Below the pieces are notes generated by a model. The model saw only the letters and a list, made by a program, of their open reading frames with translations, was not told where the DNA came from and ran no database searches. A program made the translations under genes and the position numbers. Positions 43,780-52,839 of a stretch of 64,000 nt of DNA are shown here, one piece after another. The DNA is from G963704535 sp963704535 (lineage in GTDB: Bacteria; Chloroflexota; Chloroflexia; Chloroflexales; Roseiflexaceae): assembly GCA_963704535.1 (NCBI GenBank), contig OY969916.1:5828001-5892000 (forward strand), written 5' to 3'. Every line of letters begins with the position of its first letter. The first letter of the stretch is position 1.

Positions 43780-45990
43780 ATGACGCCCAGAATGCCTGTA
43801 GCGCGCGCATGTCTGCTGGCAGCGCTGCTATTGTCCGTGCTCGTCGCCTGTGCCGACACGGTGCCCGAAGTGCCACCCCAAACCCCCGGCGCGCCGGCCG
43901 GCACGCTGCCCACGGTAGAGGACAAAGGGGAGCCCGCGACCACGCCGGCCGATGGCGCGCAGCCCACCGGCGCGCCTGCCCAGCCCGCTCCGGCCGCGCA
44001 GGCGCCGACCGCCGTACCCAGTGGCCCGGCGCTGGTCGGCCCCGAGTGGATGATCGCCGCCAGCGGCGACGCCAACGGCGACGGCAAGCGCGATGTGATC
44101 GCCTACAAACCCGCCTCTGTCGCGCCCAGGAGCCCGGACCCGGCCTACCCGCTGACGGTATCCGAGGTAGCCATCGTCCAGGAGGGCGCCGCCGGCCAGC
44201 CGGAAGTCCAGGTTGCGGTGAAGCCCCAGGAGATCATATTTCTCAATCAGCCGTCGATCCCCTTCCCCACGGTCGATCCGCTCACCACCCCTGCGGCCTT
44301 CCTAGTGAGCGTCGCCGCAGCCGGAGGGGCGCTGCTGAATATCATCCCGCTCAATGCTGGGGGCGATCCATTCATGCAAGGCTTCGGTGTCGCCTGGGAT
44401 GGCAATGCGGCCGGCTACCGCCTGGCGGTCGGCGGCCAGACTCAGCCCACTGCCACCCTCCCACAGCCCAGCGCGCCGCTGGTGGGCAGCGAATGGCAGA
44501 TCGCGGCCGCCGGCGATGTCAACTCCGACGGCAAGCGCGATGTGATTGCCTACAAGCCGGTGCCGATCATCCCCCGGCGCCCGGACCCGACCTTCCCGCT
44601 GATCGCCTCGGAGGTAGTGATCGTCCAGGAGCGCGACGGTAGCTCCTCGGAGATCCTGCTCGCGATCTCGCCGGCCGAGATCTGGGTGCCCGGCCAGTCG
44701 CTGCTGGGCTATGGCGGGGCGCCGGTCGGCTTCATGTTGAACGCCGCGCCGGGCGGCGCGGTGCCGGTGACTGTCATCCCACTCAACGCCAATGGCGACG
44801 CAATCGCGCAGCGCGCCGAGCTGCTGTGGAGCCGCGACGAGCAGGGCTACCGCCTGACCGCGCGCACTCAGCTCCCACCCACGGCGGCCCCGGCCTTGGT
44901 CGGAAATGAGTGGACGATCGCCGCCGCCGGTGACGTCAACGCCGACGGGCGCCGCGACGTGATCGCCTACAAGCCCGCGCCGATCACCGCGAAACAGCCC
45001 GATCCCGCCTACCCGCTGGTAGTCTCCGAGGTGGTGATCGTCCAGGATGGCCCCGCCGGCGGCCCTGAGCTGCTGCTCGCGATCAGCCCGCAGCAGATCA
45101 CCGCCCCCGGGCAGACCCTGCTGACGTACCCAGCCGGCAACCCCGCCACCACGCCGGCCGCCTTCCAACTGAGTGTCGCGGCCGGCACTGGGGTGCCGAT
45201 CAGCGTCATTCCGATCAACGCCAACGGCGACAACTACACCCAGGGCGTCGCGGTGACGTGGGACAGCAGCCAGCAGGGCTACCGCCTGATCTCCGGCGGC
45301 CAGCCGCTCCCGGCGCCGGCGGCCACCGCAACCCCGCCGCCTCCGCCCGCGCCGACAGCCCCGCCCGCGCCGACAGCCCTGCCCACCCTCACGCCCACGC
45401 CGGCAAGCGCGCCAGCCGCGGCGGCCACCGCACCCCCGCCGCCTCCGCCGCCCACGCCGACCAGCCTGCCCGCCGCGCCGCCCACCAGCGTTCCCACCAG
45501 CACGGCGGTGATCACTCCCGCCGGTGCGACCGTCCAGCCCACGATCACGCCGGTGCCGGTCGGCCCACCCGCCGCCCGCCCGCTGGTCGGCGATGAGTGG
45601 ACGATCGCCGCCGCCGGCGACGCCAACTCCGACGGCAAGCGCGACGTGATCGCCTACAAACCCGCCGCCGTCACGCCGAAGCTGCACAACTTGCTCTACC
45701 CGCTGGCCGTGTCCGAGGTGGTGATCGTCCAGGAGGGCGCCGATGGCAGCTCTGAACTGCTGCTCAAGATCACTCCGCAGGAGATCTTCGCCCCCGGACA
45801 AACATTGCAGACCTTCCCAACCGGCGACCCGGCCACGACGCCGGCCGCCTTCCAGCTACGAGTTAAGTCGGGCGACCCGGTGCCGGTCAGCGTGATCCCG
45901 ATCAACGCCAATGGCGACAACTACACTCAGGGCGTCGGTATCACCTGGAACCTTGAACAACAGGGCTACCGGCTGGCCTCCGGGCGCTAG
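43780..45990 (+). CDS. Lipoprotein with four DxNxDG-type repeats
   Basis: 736 residues from the ATG at 43780 (GGAGG upstream), with lipobox LSVLVACAD. Four repeats of about 140 residues each begin EWTIAAAGDANSDGKRDVIA or a variant (residues about 85, 235, 375, 605) and end in SVIPINANGDNYTQGV and WDxxxxGYRL. The GDxNxDGxxD loop resembles calcium-binding dockerin/FG-GAP loops. A Pro/Ala/Thr-rich linker of about 90 residues precedes the last repeat. It is probably a surface protein; no enzyme motif is visible. Confidence 0.85.
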   Translation: MTPRMPVARACLLAALLLSVLVACADTVPEVPPQTPGAPAGTLPTVEDKGEPATTPADGAQPTGAPAQPAPAAQAPTAVPSGPALVGPEWMIAASGDANGDGKRDVIAYKPASVAPRSPDPAYPLTVSEVAIVQEGAAGQPEVQVAVKPQEIIFLNQPSIPFPTVDPLTTPAAFLVSVAAAGGALLNIIPLNAGGDPFMQGFGVAWDGNAAGYRLAVGGQTQPTATLPQPSAPLVGSEWQIAAAGDVNSDGKRDVIAYKPVPIIPRRPDPTFPLIASEVVIVQERDGSSSEILLAISPAEIWVPGQSLLGYGGAPVGFMLNAAPGGAVPVTVIPLNANGDAIAQRAELLWSRDEQGYRLTARTQLPPTAAPALVGNEWTIAAAGDVNADGRRDVIAYKPAPITAKQPDPAYPLVVSEVVIVQDGPAGGPELLLAISPQQITAPGQTLLTYPAGNPATTPAAFQLSVAAGTGVPISVIPINANGDNYTQGVAVTWDSSQQGYRLISGGQPLPAPAATATPPPPPAPTAPPAPTALPTLTPTPASAPAAAATAPPPPPPPTPTSLPAAPPTSVPTSTAVITPAGATVQPTITPVPVGPPAARPLVGDEWTIAAAGDANSDGKRDVIAYKPAAVTPKLHNLLYPLAVSEVVIVQEGADGSSELLLKITPQEIFAPGQTLQTFPTGDPATTPAAFQLRVKSGDPVPVSVIPINANGDNYTQGVGITWNLEQQGYRLASGR

Positions 45991-45998
45991 GCGCTGCT

Positions 45999-46068
45999 GA
46001 GAAACTGTTTGAAAAGGGGAGTCTGAGGGGGAAACCCCCTCAGACTCCCCTTTCAAACAGTCTCTGAG
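45999..46068. terminator. Near-perfect hairpin, family A (copy 13), likely bidirectional terminator
   Basis: AGAAACTGTTTGAAAAGGGG pairs with CCCCTTTCAAACAGTCTCT through the GAGTCTGAGGGGG/CCCCCTCAGACTC inner arms. It sits exactly between two converging genes. Confidence 0.8.
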
Positions 46069-46077
46069 ATGCCTGCC

Positions 46078-46536
46078 CTACGTGAGCAGCGCGGCCAACA
46101 TCTCGAACATGAGCTTCCAGCCATGCTCGGTTCCACCCTCAACACCCGGCGGCAACATGCGAAGTTCGGTCGCAATGTCGATACCTGCTTGGGTGAAAGT
46201 CAGGATGCAGCCGGTGCCACTGGGGGCGATCTCGATCGTGATGCAGTCGGTGTTGGGCGAAAATTGCAGCATGGCGAAGGTAAAGACCAGCCGGCGCGGC
46301 CGATCGATTTCGAGGTACTCGCCGCTCGCTGTGTAGTTCATGCCCCCTCGCCGCGCGGTGATCGTCCAGTTGCCGCCGACGCGCGCGTCGAGTTCGGCGG
46401 TGTACGTTTCATCGGCCGGCGTGACGAACAGCCACTTGCCGACCGTCTCGGGGTTCAGCCAGGCGTCGAACACCCGCTCCGGCGCGGCCTCGAAATGGCG
46501 GGTCATGTGCAGGACACGGTCAGGATCGGCGGTCAT
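46078..46536 (-). CDS. AHSA1/SRPBCC-type START-like protein
   Basis: 152 residues. HFEAAPERVFDAWLNPETVG, WLFVTP, VGGNWTI and GWKLMFEMLAALL are the landmarks of the activator of Hsp90 ATPase homolog 1-like family, which has a hydrophobic ligand cavity. In bacteria these are mostly of unknown ligand. It stands alone and is read toward the hairpin. Confidence 0.92.
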   Translation of the reverse strand: MTADPDRVLHMTRHFEAAPERVFDAWLNPETVGKWLFVTPADETYTAELDARVGGNWTITARRGGMNYTASGEYLEIDRPRRLVFTFAMLQFSPNTDCITIEIAPSGTGCILTFTQAGIDIATELRMLPPGVEGGTEHGWKLMFEMLAALLT

Positions 46537-46639
46537 TACGGAGGTCCTTTCTTGCCGGGAACTGCCTGAAAAGGCCCGCGTGCCACTGAACGCGACTTGG
46601 TATTAGTCATCCTATGAGGCTGCGCCTCACACACAGCAA

Positions 46640-46697
46640 TGAAAATGTGGGAGGGCTTTTCTTGAGGGGCAGCCCCCTCAAACTCCCCTATTTTCAC
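46640..46697. repeat. Hairpin element, family A (copy 14)
   Basis: TTTTCTTGAGGGGC / GCCCCCTCAAACTCC lies directly after the stop of the glycosyltransferase gene, a probable terminator for it. Confidence 0.75.
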
Positions 46698-46698
46698 G

Positions 46699-48042
46699 TT
46701 AGACGCTTACACGCTCGCCCACCGCCAGCGTCGCGCCGATAGGGAGCATCTGCGGCTTGCCGATCAGCTCCTGGTAGATCCCTGCGAGCTGCTCCGCGAT
46801 GCGGTTCCACCCATACGTCCGCGCCACGTACGGCCGTGCCAGGCGTCGCAACACCGCCTGCGCCGCCGGGTCGGCCGCCAGGCGCGCGAGGTGCATCGCC
46901 AGCTCATCATGCGCGCCCGGCTCGAACAGCGGGCCGGCGCGCCCCTCGTCCAGCGTCGCGCGCAGCCCGCCGGTCCGCGAGGCGATCGCGCATGCGCCGC
47001 AGGCCAGCGCCTCCAGCGCGGTCATCCCAAAGGACTCGTAGCGCGAGGGAATGACCACCACGTCGGCGGCGCTGTAGACGCTCGACAGCGCCGCGTGCGG
47101 CAGCGCCCCGGTCCAGATCACATGCTCCTCTAGCCCCAGCCCACGCGACAGCGCCTCTAGTCCCAGCGTATAGGGGTCGTCGGTCGGGCCCCAGCCATCC
47201 GGCCCGCGCTCGCGCACCGTGCCGCCCACGATCGCGACCTGGAAGCGCAGGCCGGGAGCCAGTGTGCGCAGCCGCGCCGCCGCCTGGAGCAGAATATCGA
47301 CTCCCTTCTGCGCCTCGATCCGGCCTACGAAGACCACCAGAAACGTGTCGCGCGGGAGGCCCCAGTTCGCGCGCGCCCGCGTCGCGTCGACCCGCCGGAA
47401 GCGCTGGAGATCGACGCCGCAGGGCACGATCTGGATCTTCTCGGGCGCCACGCCATACAGCTCGATCAGGTCGGCCCGCTCCTGCGGCGAGGTCGCGACG
47501 ACGCAGTCAGCTGCGGCGCCGACCTGGCGCTCAAGCGCCAGCCGCTCAGGCGGGCTGCCGTCACTCGCGCCCAGCGCCTGGCGCTTGATCGCGCCAAGCG
47601 AGTGGAACGTCTGCACAAAGGGGATATTCAGCTCCTGTTGAAGCTCACGCGCCAGCACGCCGCTCAGGTAATAGTGCCCATGGACAAGCCGGTAGGGCTC
47701 CGTGCGGTCGGCGCAGATAGACAGGAGGTTGGCGGTGAACTCCGGCATATAGCGAGGCAGCTCTTCCTTCGGTATGAACGCCGCCGGCCCCGCGTGTACG
47801 CGGATGACCCGCGCGCCCGGCCCGAACGGCTCGACCGCCGGCGCGGCGACCGACTCGCGCCGGGTGAAGACGTCGACCTGCCAGCCGCGCGCGCCCAGTC
47901 GCTCGGCGACCTCGCGCACATACACATTCTGGCCGCCTTTGCCGATCCCACCGGGCTCGGCGAGCGGGTCATCATGCTCGGAGATAAAAGCGATCGTGGG
48001 CGGATCGGAGGGCAGTTGGAAAACGGGAAATGCTCTCGACAT
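46699..48042 (-). CDS. GT4-family glycosyltransferase (sucrose-phosphate synthase/MshA-like)
   Basis: 447 residues from the ATG at 48042. The N-terminal Rossmann lobe has GGIGKGGQNVYVREVAERLG and HGHYYLSG; the C-terminal lobe has FVGRIEAQKGVDILLQA, PSRYESFGMTALEALACG and the EX7E-type region, typical of retaining GT4 enzymes. An in-frame ATG at 48117 would give 25 more residues, but a clear transcription terminator lies inside that extension. The shorter start, with AGGACC just before it, is therefore preferred. The leader contains a probable c-di-AMP riboswitch, so expression is likely tied to envelope or osmotic state. Acceptor sugar is unknown. Confidence 0.92.
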   Translation of the reverse strand: MSRAFPVFQLPSDPPTIAFISEHDDPLAEPGGIGKGGQNVYVREVAERLGARGWQVDVFTRRESVAAPAVEPFGPGARVIRVHAGPAAFIPKEELPRYMPEFTANLLSICADRTEPYRLVHGHYYLSGVLARELQQELNIPFVQTFHSLGAIKRQALGASDGSPPERLALERQVGAAADCVVATSPQERADLIELYGVAPEKIQIVPCGVDLQRFRRVDATRARANWGLPRDTFLVVFVGRIEAQKGVDILLQAAARLRTLAPGLRFQVAIVGGTVRERGPDGWGPTDDPYTLGLEALSRGLGLEEHVIWTGALPHAALSSVYSAADVVVIPSRYESFGMTALEALACGACAIASRTGGLRATLDEGRAGPLFEPGAHDELAMHLARLAADPAAQAVLRRLARPYVARTYGWNRIAEQLAGIYQELIGKPQMLPIGATLAVGERVSV

Positions 48043-48060
48043 GTGGTCCTCGCTTTTTGC

Positions 48061-48095
48061 AATAAAAAAAGCGCCGGCAACAAGCTGCGGCGCTT
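48061..48095 (-). terminator. Intrinsic terminator in the glycosyltransferase leader
   Basis: On the minus strand, AGCGCCG pairs with CGGCGCT (arms 48088-48094 and 48070-48076) and is followed by seven T. It lies between the riboswitch-like region and the ATG at 48042, as expected for an attenuator. Confidence 0.85.
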
Positions 48096-48290
48096 CGTCA
48101 TGCGTAGAGACGCACATGGCGAGGCGTAGGCAGCCCGTTCGTTCTTAAAGCCGACGAAGTTAGCTGACGGGTTGGGGCGAACGATGCCCTGCTCACAGTG
48201 GTGAGCTACACCCCCAGAATGGGTCCTCCGCTTGCCGCATGGGCGCGGCAATTAGGCAACAGGCGTATGGGTTATGGTCGCGGAGCGTGG
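48096..48290 (-). promoter_or_regulatory. Probable c-di-AMP (ydaO/yuaA-type) riboswitch
   Basis: The minus-strand leader contains CCCGTCAGCTAACTTCGTCG then GCTT, closely resembling the conserved ydaO segment (GTCAGCTAACCTCGTAGGC as I recall). GGGGGTGTAGC and GAGCAGGGCATCGTTCGCCC lie upstream. The stretch is long, structured, non-coding and followed by a terminator. A covariance search was not possible here. Confidence 0.65.
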
Positions 48291-48445
48291 CCTCCTTTTC
48301 GAGCAACAAGATCGGCTTGTTACAATAGCATTAAGTATACCAGTAGATCCGTGATCTCGTGAAGTCCCAATATTAACACATCATTGTTCGCCCCGCTCGG
48401 TCGGTTTGCCCCTGTGCCGGATCAGCCGGACTATGAAATTGGTAC

Positions 48446-48483
48446 TTGCACAAACGGAACTAGTATGCTAGTATCCTAGCATG
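48446..48483 (+). promoter_or_regulatory. Promoter and iterated operator of the RHH-VOC gene
   Basis: -35 TTGCAC (48446-48451), a 17-base spacer and -10 TAGTAT (48469-48474) place the transcription start at or next to the A of the ATG at 48481, so the mRNA is probably leaderless. There is no ribosome site. Three tandem 8-bp units, CTAGTATG, CTAGTATC and CTAGCATG (48460-48483), cover the -10 and the start codon and include the inverted repeat ATGCTAG-TATC-CTAGCAT. This suits a ribbon-helix-helix autorepressor. Confidence 0.75.
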
Positions 48484-49014
48484 AGCGAAGACAAGAAACA
48501 ACAGTTCAACATCTACCTCCCGCCCGATCTCATCCGCGCCGTCAAGCACGCAGCGATCGACCGCAGCGAGTCGTTGTCGAGTCTGGTTGAGGCGGCGTTA
48601 CGCACCTACCTGAGCGGTCAGATCGCCGGCCCGCCGCCGGAAGCGCGCCCGGCCCTAGCGCTGATGCCGATCGTCTACGTCGACGATGTCGCGCGAACGA
48701 TCGCTTTCTACGAGGCGCTGGGCTTCCGGCTGACCGCGCGCGACCGCGCCTACGACTGGGCCGAGCTGCGGCTGGGCGATGCGCGGCTGGGCATCCACGC
48801 AATCGCGCCCGAGCCCAAGGGCGGGCGCCCGCCGATCGAGATCACGCTCGACAGCCGGACGCCGCTGGAAGCGATCGTCGCGCAACTGAACGCCGCCGGC
48901 ATCCCAATTGAGCAGCCAATTACTGATGTCGCGTTCGGGCGAACGCTGATGGTGCGCGACCCGCAGGGCAGGCTGATCTCGATCACCGAGCACGACCGCA
49001 ACCTGTATACGTAG
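48481..49014 (+). CDS. Ribbon-helix-helix / VOC (glyoxalase-fold) fusion
   Basis: 177 residues. Residues 8-45 (FNIYLPPDLIRAVKHAA, SLSSLVEAALRTYL) form a CopG-type ribbon-helix-helix DNA-binding domain. Residues 60-175 form a vicinal oxygen chelate domain (MPIVYVDDVARTIAFYEALG, VRDPQGRLISITEH), the fold of glyoxalases and antibiotic-binding proteins. The fusion suggests a one-component sensor in which the VOC domain binds a small molecule and the N-terminus binds the CTAGTAT repeats at its own promoter. Metal-binding residues are not clearly complete, in line with a ligand-binding rather than an enzymatic role. Confidence 0.88.
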   Translation: MSEDKKQQFNIYLPPDLIRAVKHAAIDRSESLSSLVEAALRTYLSGQIAGPPPEARPALALMPIVYVDDVARTIAFYEALGFRLTARDRAYDWAELRLGDARLGIHAIAPEPKGGRPPIEITLDSRTPLEAIVAQLNAAGIPIEQPITDVAFGRTLMVRDPQGRLISITEHDRNLYT

Positions 49015-49098
49015 AAATTGAGAATTGAAAATTGAAAATTGAGAATGGCCGGAAACTCTGCTCAATTCTCAATTCTCAATTCTCAATTCTCAATTCAT
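49015..49098. repeat. Intergenic GAGAATT repeat with inverse
   Basis: (GAGAATTGAAAATT)n is followed by (CTCAATT)5, forming an AT-rich snap-back between the VOC-fusion and ABC genes. Confidence 0.85.
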
Positions 49099-49116
49099 AG
49101 TTGAGGTGCGCCCTTG

Positions 49117-50838
49117 ATGGTCAACTCCCGGATCTTTAGCCTCACGGCCCCGGTGCGCCGTGGGGTCGCGAGCGTGACGCTGGCGGGCCTGGCGGTGACG
49201 GCCACCTACATCGCGCAGGGGCTGCTGATGGCCCAGGTGCTGACATTGCTCTTCGCGCGCGCGCCGCTGGCCGCCGCCACGCTGCCGATCGCCGCCATCC
49301 TGGCGCTGATGCTGCTGCGTGCTGGGCTCCAGTGGCTCCACCAGTGGCTGGCGGCGCGCACCGCTGCCACTGTGAAACACGCGCTGCGCGGTCGGCTCTA
49401 CACGCATCTGCTGGAACTGGGGCCGGGCTACCTGGAGCGCACACGCACCGGGCGGGTCCAGTCGACGCTAGTCGATGGGGTCGAGAGCCTGGAGCGCTAT
49501 ATCGGCTTCTATATTCCACAAGTCTTTATCGTCTTGATCGGCCCGGCGTTGATCGTGATCGCGCTTGCCTCGATCGATTGGGTGGCGGGCCTGCTGATCC
49601 TGGTCGCTCTGCTGCTGGTGCTGGTGGGGCCGCACCTGTTCGAGGGCGCCCTGGGCGAGCGTGCAACCGCGCACTGGAACGCCTATCGCGAACTCAACGC
49701 CCAGTTCCTCGATACAATGCAGGGCATGAGCACGCTCAAAGCCTTCAACGCCGCCGACCGGCGCGGCGCGCAACTGCACCACGACGCGGTGCGGCTCTAC
49801 CGATCGACGATGCACCACATGGCGATCTCACTGATCAGCACCGGCATCACCGGGCTGGGCATGACCGCCGGCAGCGCCCTGGTGGTCGGCGTCAGCGCCC
49901 TACGCCTGAGCCAGGGCGCCATAACGGTTCCGCAGCTCTTCGCCATCCTGTTCCTGGGCTACGAGTGCCTGCGCCCGCTCGACCCGCTGCTGGCCTACTG
50001 GCACCAAGCGCTCATGGGCTTGGCCGGCGCCAAAGGGGTCTTCGGCATGCTCGACACCCGGCCCGAGATCGCCGGCGGCGCGCTGGCCGATGCCCCGATC
50101 GTGCCCGAGCTGGCCTTTGAGGACGTGGTCTTCGGCTATGCCGAGGGCGAGCGCCCGGCGCTGCGCGGCCTCTCATTCCACGTCGCGCCGGGCGAGACAG
50201 TGGCGCTGGTCGGGCGCAGTGGCGCGGGCAAGACCACAGTGGTCTCGCTGCTGCTGCGCTATTTCGACCCGCAGGCGGGCCGCATCCGGCTGGGCGGGCG
50301 CGACCTACGCGACTACCCGCTGGAGCGGCTACGCACCATGTTCGCGGTCGTCTCCCAGGATACCTACCTGTTCCACGGCACGGTGGCCGAGAACCTGCGC
50401 CTGGCGCGGCCCGCCGCCGGCCAGGCCGAGCTAGAGGCGGCGGCGCGGGCCGCCAACGCGCACGAGTTCATCGCCGCGCTGCCGCAGGGCTACGAGACGA
50501 TCGTCGGCGAGCGCGGGCTGAAGCTCTCTGGTGGCGAGCGCCAACGCATCGCCATCGCGCGCGCGCTTCTGAAAGACGCGCCGATCCTGATCCTCGACGA
50601 GGCCACGTCAAGCATAGACGCCGCGAATGAGCACGCCATCCAGCAGGCGCTCGAACGGCTGATCGCCGACCGCACCACGCTGGTGATCGCGCACCGCCTC
50701 TCGACCGTAGTCAACGCCGATCGCATCGTCGTGCTCGACCAGGGCAGCGTCGTCGAGGCGGGGAATCATATGCAGTTGCTCCAGCGGAAGGGGGCCTACC
50801 ATGCCCTGATCGCAGCGCAGCAGGAGGTGCTCGTATGA
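49117..50838 (+). CDS. ABC exporter half-transporter, first subunit
   Basis: 573 residues with six membrane spans in the first 310 residues and an ATPase domain after them: Walker A GRSGAGKTT, signature LSGGERQR, Walker B ILILDEATS, His in IAHRLS. The ATG at 49117 (GAGGTG upstream) is chosen over the TTG three bases earlier. Its stop overlaps the next ABC gene by four bases (ATGA). The two encode a heterodimeric type IV exporter, similar in layout to CydDC. The substrate is not evident. Confidence 0.92.
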   Translation: MVNSRIFSLTAPVRRGVASVTLAGLAVTATYIAQGLLMAQVLTLLFARAPLAAATLPIAAILALMLLRAGLQWLHQWLAARTAATVKHALRGRLYTHLLELGPGYLERTRTGRVQSTLVDGVESLERYIGFYIPQVFIVLIGPALIVIALASIDWVAGLLILVALLLVLVGPHLFEGALGERATAHWNAYRELNAQFLDTMQGMSTLKAFNAADRRGAQLHHDAVRLYRSTMHHMAISLISTGITGLGMTAGSALVVGVSALRLSQGAITVPQLFAILFLGYECLRPLDPLLAYWHQALMGLAGAKGVFGMLDTRPEIAGGALADAPIVPELAFEDVVFGYAEGERPALRGLSFHVAPGETVALVGRSGAGKTTVVSLLLRYFDPQAGRIRLGGRDLRDYPLERLRTMFAVVSQDTYLFHGTVAENLRLARPAAGQAELEAAARAANAHEFIAALPQGYETIVGERGLKLSGGERQRIAIARALLKDAPILILDEATSSIDAANEHAIQQALERLIADRTTLVIAHRLSTVVNADRIVVLDQGSVVEAGNHMQLLQRKGAYHALIAAQQEVLV

Positions 50839-52637
50839 GTGTCGTTTCGACGGAACGGCTCTTCGGCGGCATCCCGCTGCCGGAGCGCCCCGATAGCCGC
50901 CACCCGTTCATTAAGTTGCTGCTGATCTGGCGCCGGCATCTCTGGCTGGCTGGGCTGGTGATGCTCGCGGAGCTGCTCAAGCACGGCCTGACGATCGCCG
51001 GCGCCGTCGTCAGCGCGACGCTGGTGGGCCTGGCAGTGGTGGGGCGCCCGCCGACCGAGCTGAAGCCGTGGGCTTGGGCGCTGGGCGCCTGCGTGCTGGG
51101 CCAAGCGGTGGCAACCTGGGCGGATATGTGGCTGGCCCACGACCTGGCCTACCGCGTGCTGGCGGAGATGCGTGCCACCGTCTACCGGGCGCTGGAGCGC
51201 CTGGCGCCGGCCTACATGATCGAGCACCGCTCGGGCGATGTGGCGATGGCGGTCATGGCCGATGTCGAGCGCCTGGAATGGTTCTACGCGCACACGATCG
51301 GCAATACGCTCATGGCCCTGCTGGTCACGGTCGGCACTTTCGCGGCCCTGGCGATCTTCTTTCACCCGCTGCTGGCGCTGGCGCTGCTGCCCATCCTGGC
51401 GCTGGTGCTGAGCGTGCCGCTCTGGCTCAGCCGGCGGGCCGACCGGCAGGGCAACCTGCTGCGCGAACAACTCAGCGTGGTCAATGCCGACGTAATCGAC
51501 AGCGTCCAGGGGCTGCGCGAGGTGGTCGCGTTCGGCCAGGGGCGCAACCAACTGGCCCGGCTGGCGCAGCGCAACGACAGCCTGACGCGGGCCTACCTGG
51601 CCTACGACACGCGGCGTGGCCTGGAGCAGGCCAGCACCGCCGCGCTCGTCGCGCTCGGCATGGTGATTGTGCTGGCGCTGGGCGCCTGGCTGGTGGCCAG
51701 CGGCCAGATGGAGTACGCGCGCTTCCCGGCAGCGGTGGCCCTGGCCGGCACGATCTTCGCGCCGGTGTTGGAAGTCACCGGCATGGCCGCGCTGTTCGGC
51801 GAGCTGAAAGCCTCGGCCCGGCGCGTGTTCGCGCTGCTGGAACAGCCGCCGGTCGTCCACGATCGGGTGGCGAGCGCGCCGCCCGGCCCGATCGATACGG
51901 TGGTGCGCTTCGAGGGCGTGAGCTTTCGCTACCAGCCCGAGCTGCCGGCGGCGCTCAACGACGTGAGTTTCACGGTCCGGCCCGGCGAAACAGTTGCGCT
52001 GGTCGGCCACTCCGGCGCCGGAAAGAGCACCTGCACGCACCTGCTGCTGCGCTTCTGGGACGTCGAGCGCGGGCGCATCACGATCGGCGGGCACGACCTG
52101 CGCGACTTCCCGCAAGCTGCGCTGCGCGATCTGATCACGCTGGTGCCGCAGGATATTTACCTGTTCAATACCAGCATTCGCGACAACATCCGGCTGGGAA
52201 GACCCGATGCCGGCGACGTGGAGGTCGAGCAAGCCGCGCGCCTGGCGCTGGCGCACGACTTTATCGCCACGCTGCCGCAGGGCTACGACACGAACGCCGG
52301 CGAGCGCGGCGCGCAGCTCTCCGGTGGGCAGCGCCAGCGGCTGGCGATCGCCCGCGCGTTCCTGCGCGATGCGCCGATCCTGGTGATGGATGAGGCGGTC
52401 TCGAACCTCGACACCGAGAACGAGCGGCTGCTCGAGGCGGCGCTGGGCCGGCTGCGCGCGGGGCGCACGACGCTGATCATCGCCCACCGGCTCTCGACCA
52501 TCCGCAGTGCCGACCGGCTGGTGGTGCTGGAGGGCGGGCGAGTGGCCGAGGCCGGCACCCACGCGGAGTTACTGGCGCGGGCCGGCATCTACGCCCGGTT
52601 GATCGCCCACCAGCGCGATGGGCTGTTGCTGAGTTAG
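50835..52637 (+). CDS. ABC exporter half-transporter, second subunit
   Basis: 600 residues, fused membrane and ATPase domains: Walker A GHSGAGKST, signature LSGGQRQR, Walker B ILVMDEAVSNLD, IAHRLS. In Walker B the catalytic Glu is kept (MDEA), so both nucleotide sites of the pair look active. It is translationally coupled to the previous gene. Confidence 0.92.
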   Translation: MSVVSTERLFGGIPLPERPDSRHPFIKLLLIWRRHLWLAGLVMLAELLKHGLTIAGAVVSATLVGLAVVGRPPTELKPWAWALGACVLGQAVATWADMWLAHDLAYRVLAEMRATVYRALERLAPAYMIEHRSGDVAMAVMADVERLEWFYAHTIGNTLMALLVTVGTFAALAIFFHPLLALALLPILALVLSVPLWLSRRADRQGNLLREQLSVVNADVIDSVQGLREVVAFGQGRNQLARLAQRNDSLTRAYLAYDTRRGLEQASTAALVALGMVIVLALGAWLVASGQMEYARFPAAVALAGTIFAPVLEVTGMAALFGELKASARRVFALLEQPPVVHDRVASAPPGPIDTVVRFEGVSFRYQPELPAALNDVSFTVRPGETVALVGHSGAGKSTCTHLLLRFWDVERGRITIGGHDLRDFPQAALRDLITLVPQDIYLFNTSIRDNIRLGRPDAGDVEVEQAARLALAHDFIATLPQGYDTNAGERGAQLSGGQRQRLAIARAFLRDAPILVMDEAVSNLDTENERLLEAALGRLRAGRTTLIIAHRLSTIRSADRLVVLEGGRVAEAGTHAELLARAGIYARLIAHQRDGLLLS

Positions 52638-52647
52638 GCGCGCCCAG

Positions 52648-52705
52648 AGGCTGTCTGAAAAGGGGGAGTTTGAGGGGCTGGCCATCAAACTCCCTTTCGA
52701 CCGCC
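52648..52705. repeat. Hairpin element, family A (copy 15)
   Basis: AGGCTGTCTGAAAAGGGGG then GAGTTTGAGGGG / CATCAAACTCCC. It follows the ABC pair and is a likely terminator; the right terminal repeat is lost. Confidence 0.7.
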
Positions 52706-52839
52706 TGGGCGATGAATGTGAAGCGTACTGGTTAGACAGACTCTTGACATAGGTTTTATACTAGGGTTGCCTAATCTCGGGAAGTGTACATCTGCTGTCA
52801 GCCTAATACAGATCTTCTGCACAAAGAGGATAGCCGCGT

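Noticed and set aside
48043..48117. Extended N-terminus for the glycosyltransferase
   Set aside because: The extension would be encoded by an intrinsic terminator hairpin and its T run; the start at 48042 has its own ribosome site.
52744..52762. TTGACA and TATACT upstream of the TIR gene as a promoter
   Set aside because: The two hexamers are only 7 bases apart, far from the 16-18 needed, so I do not call it.
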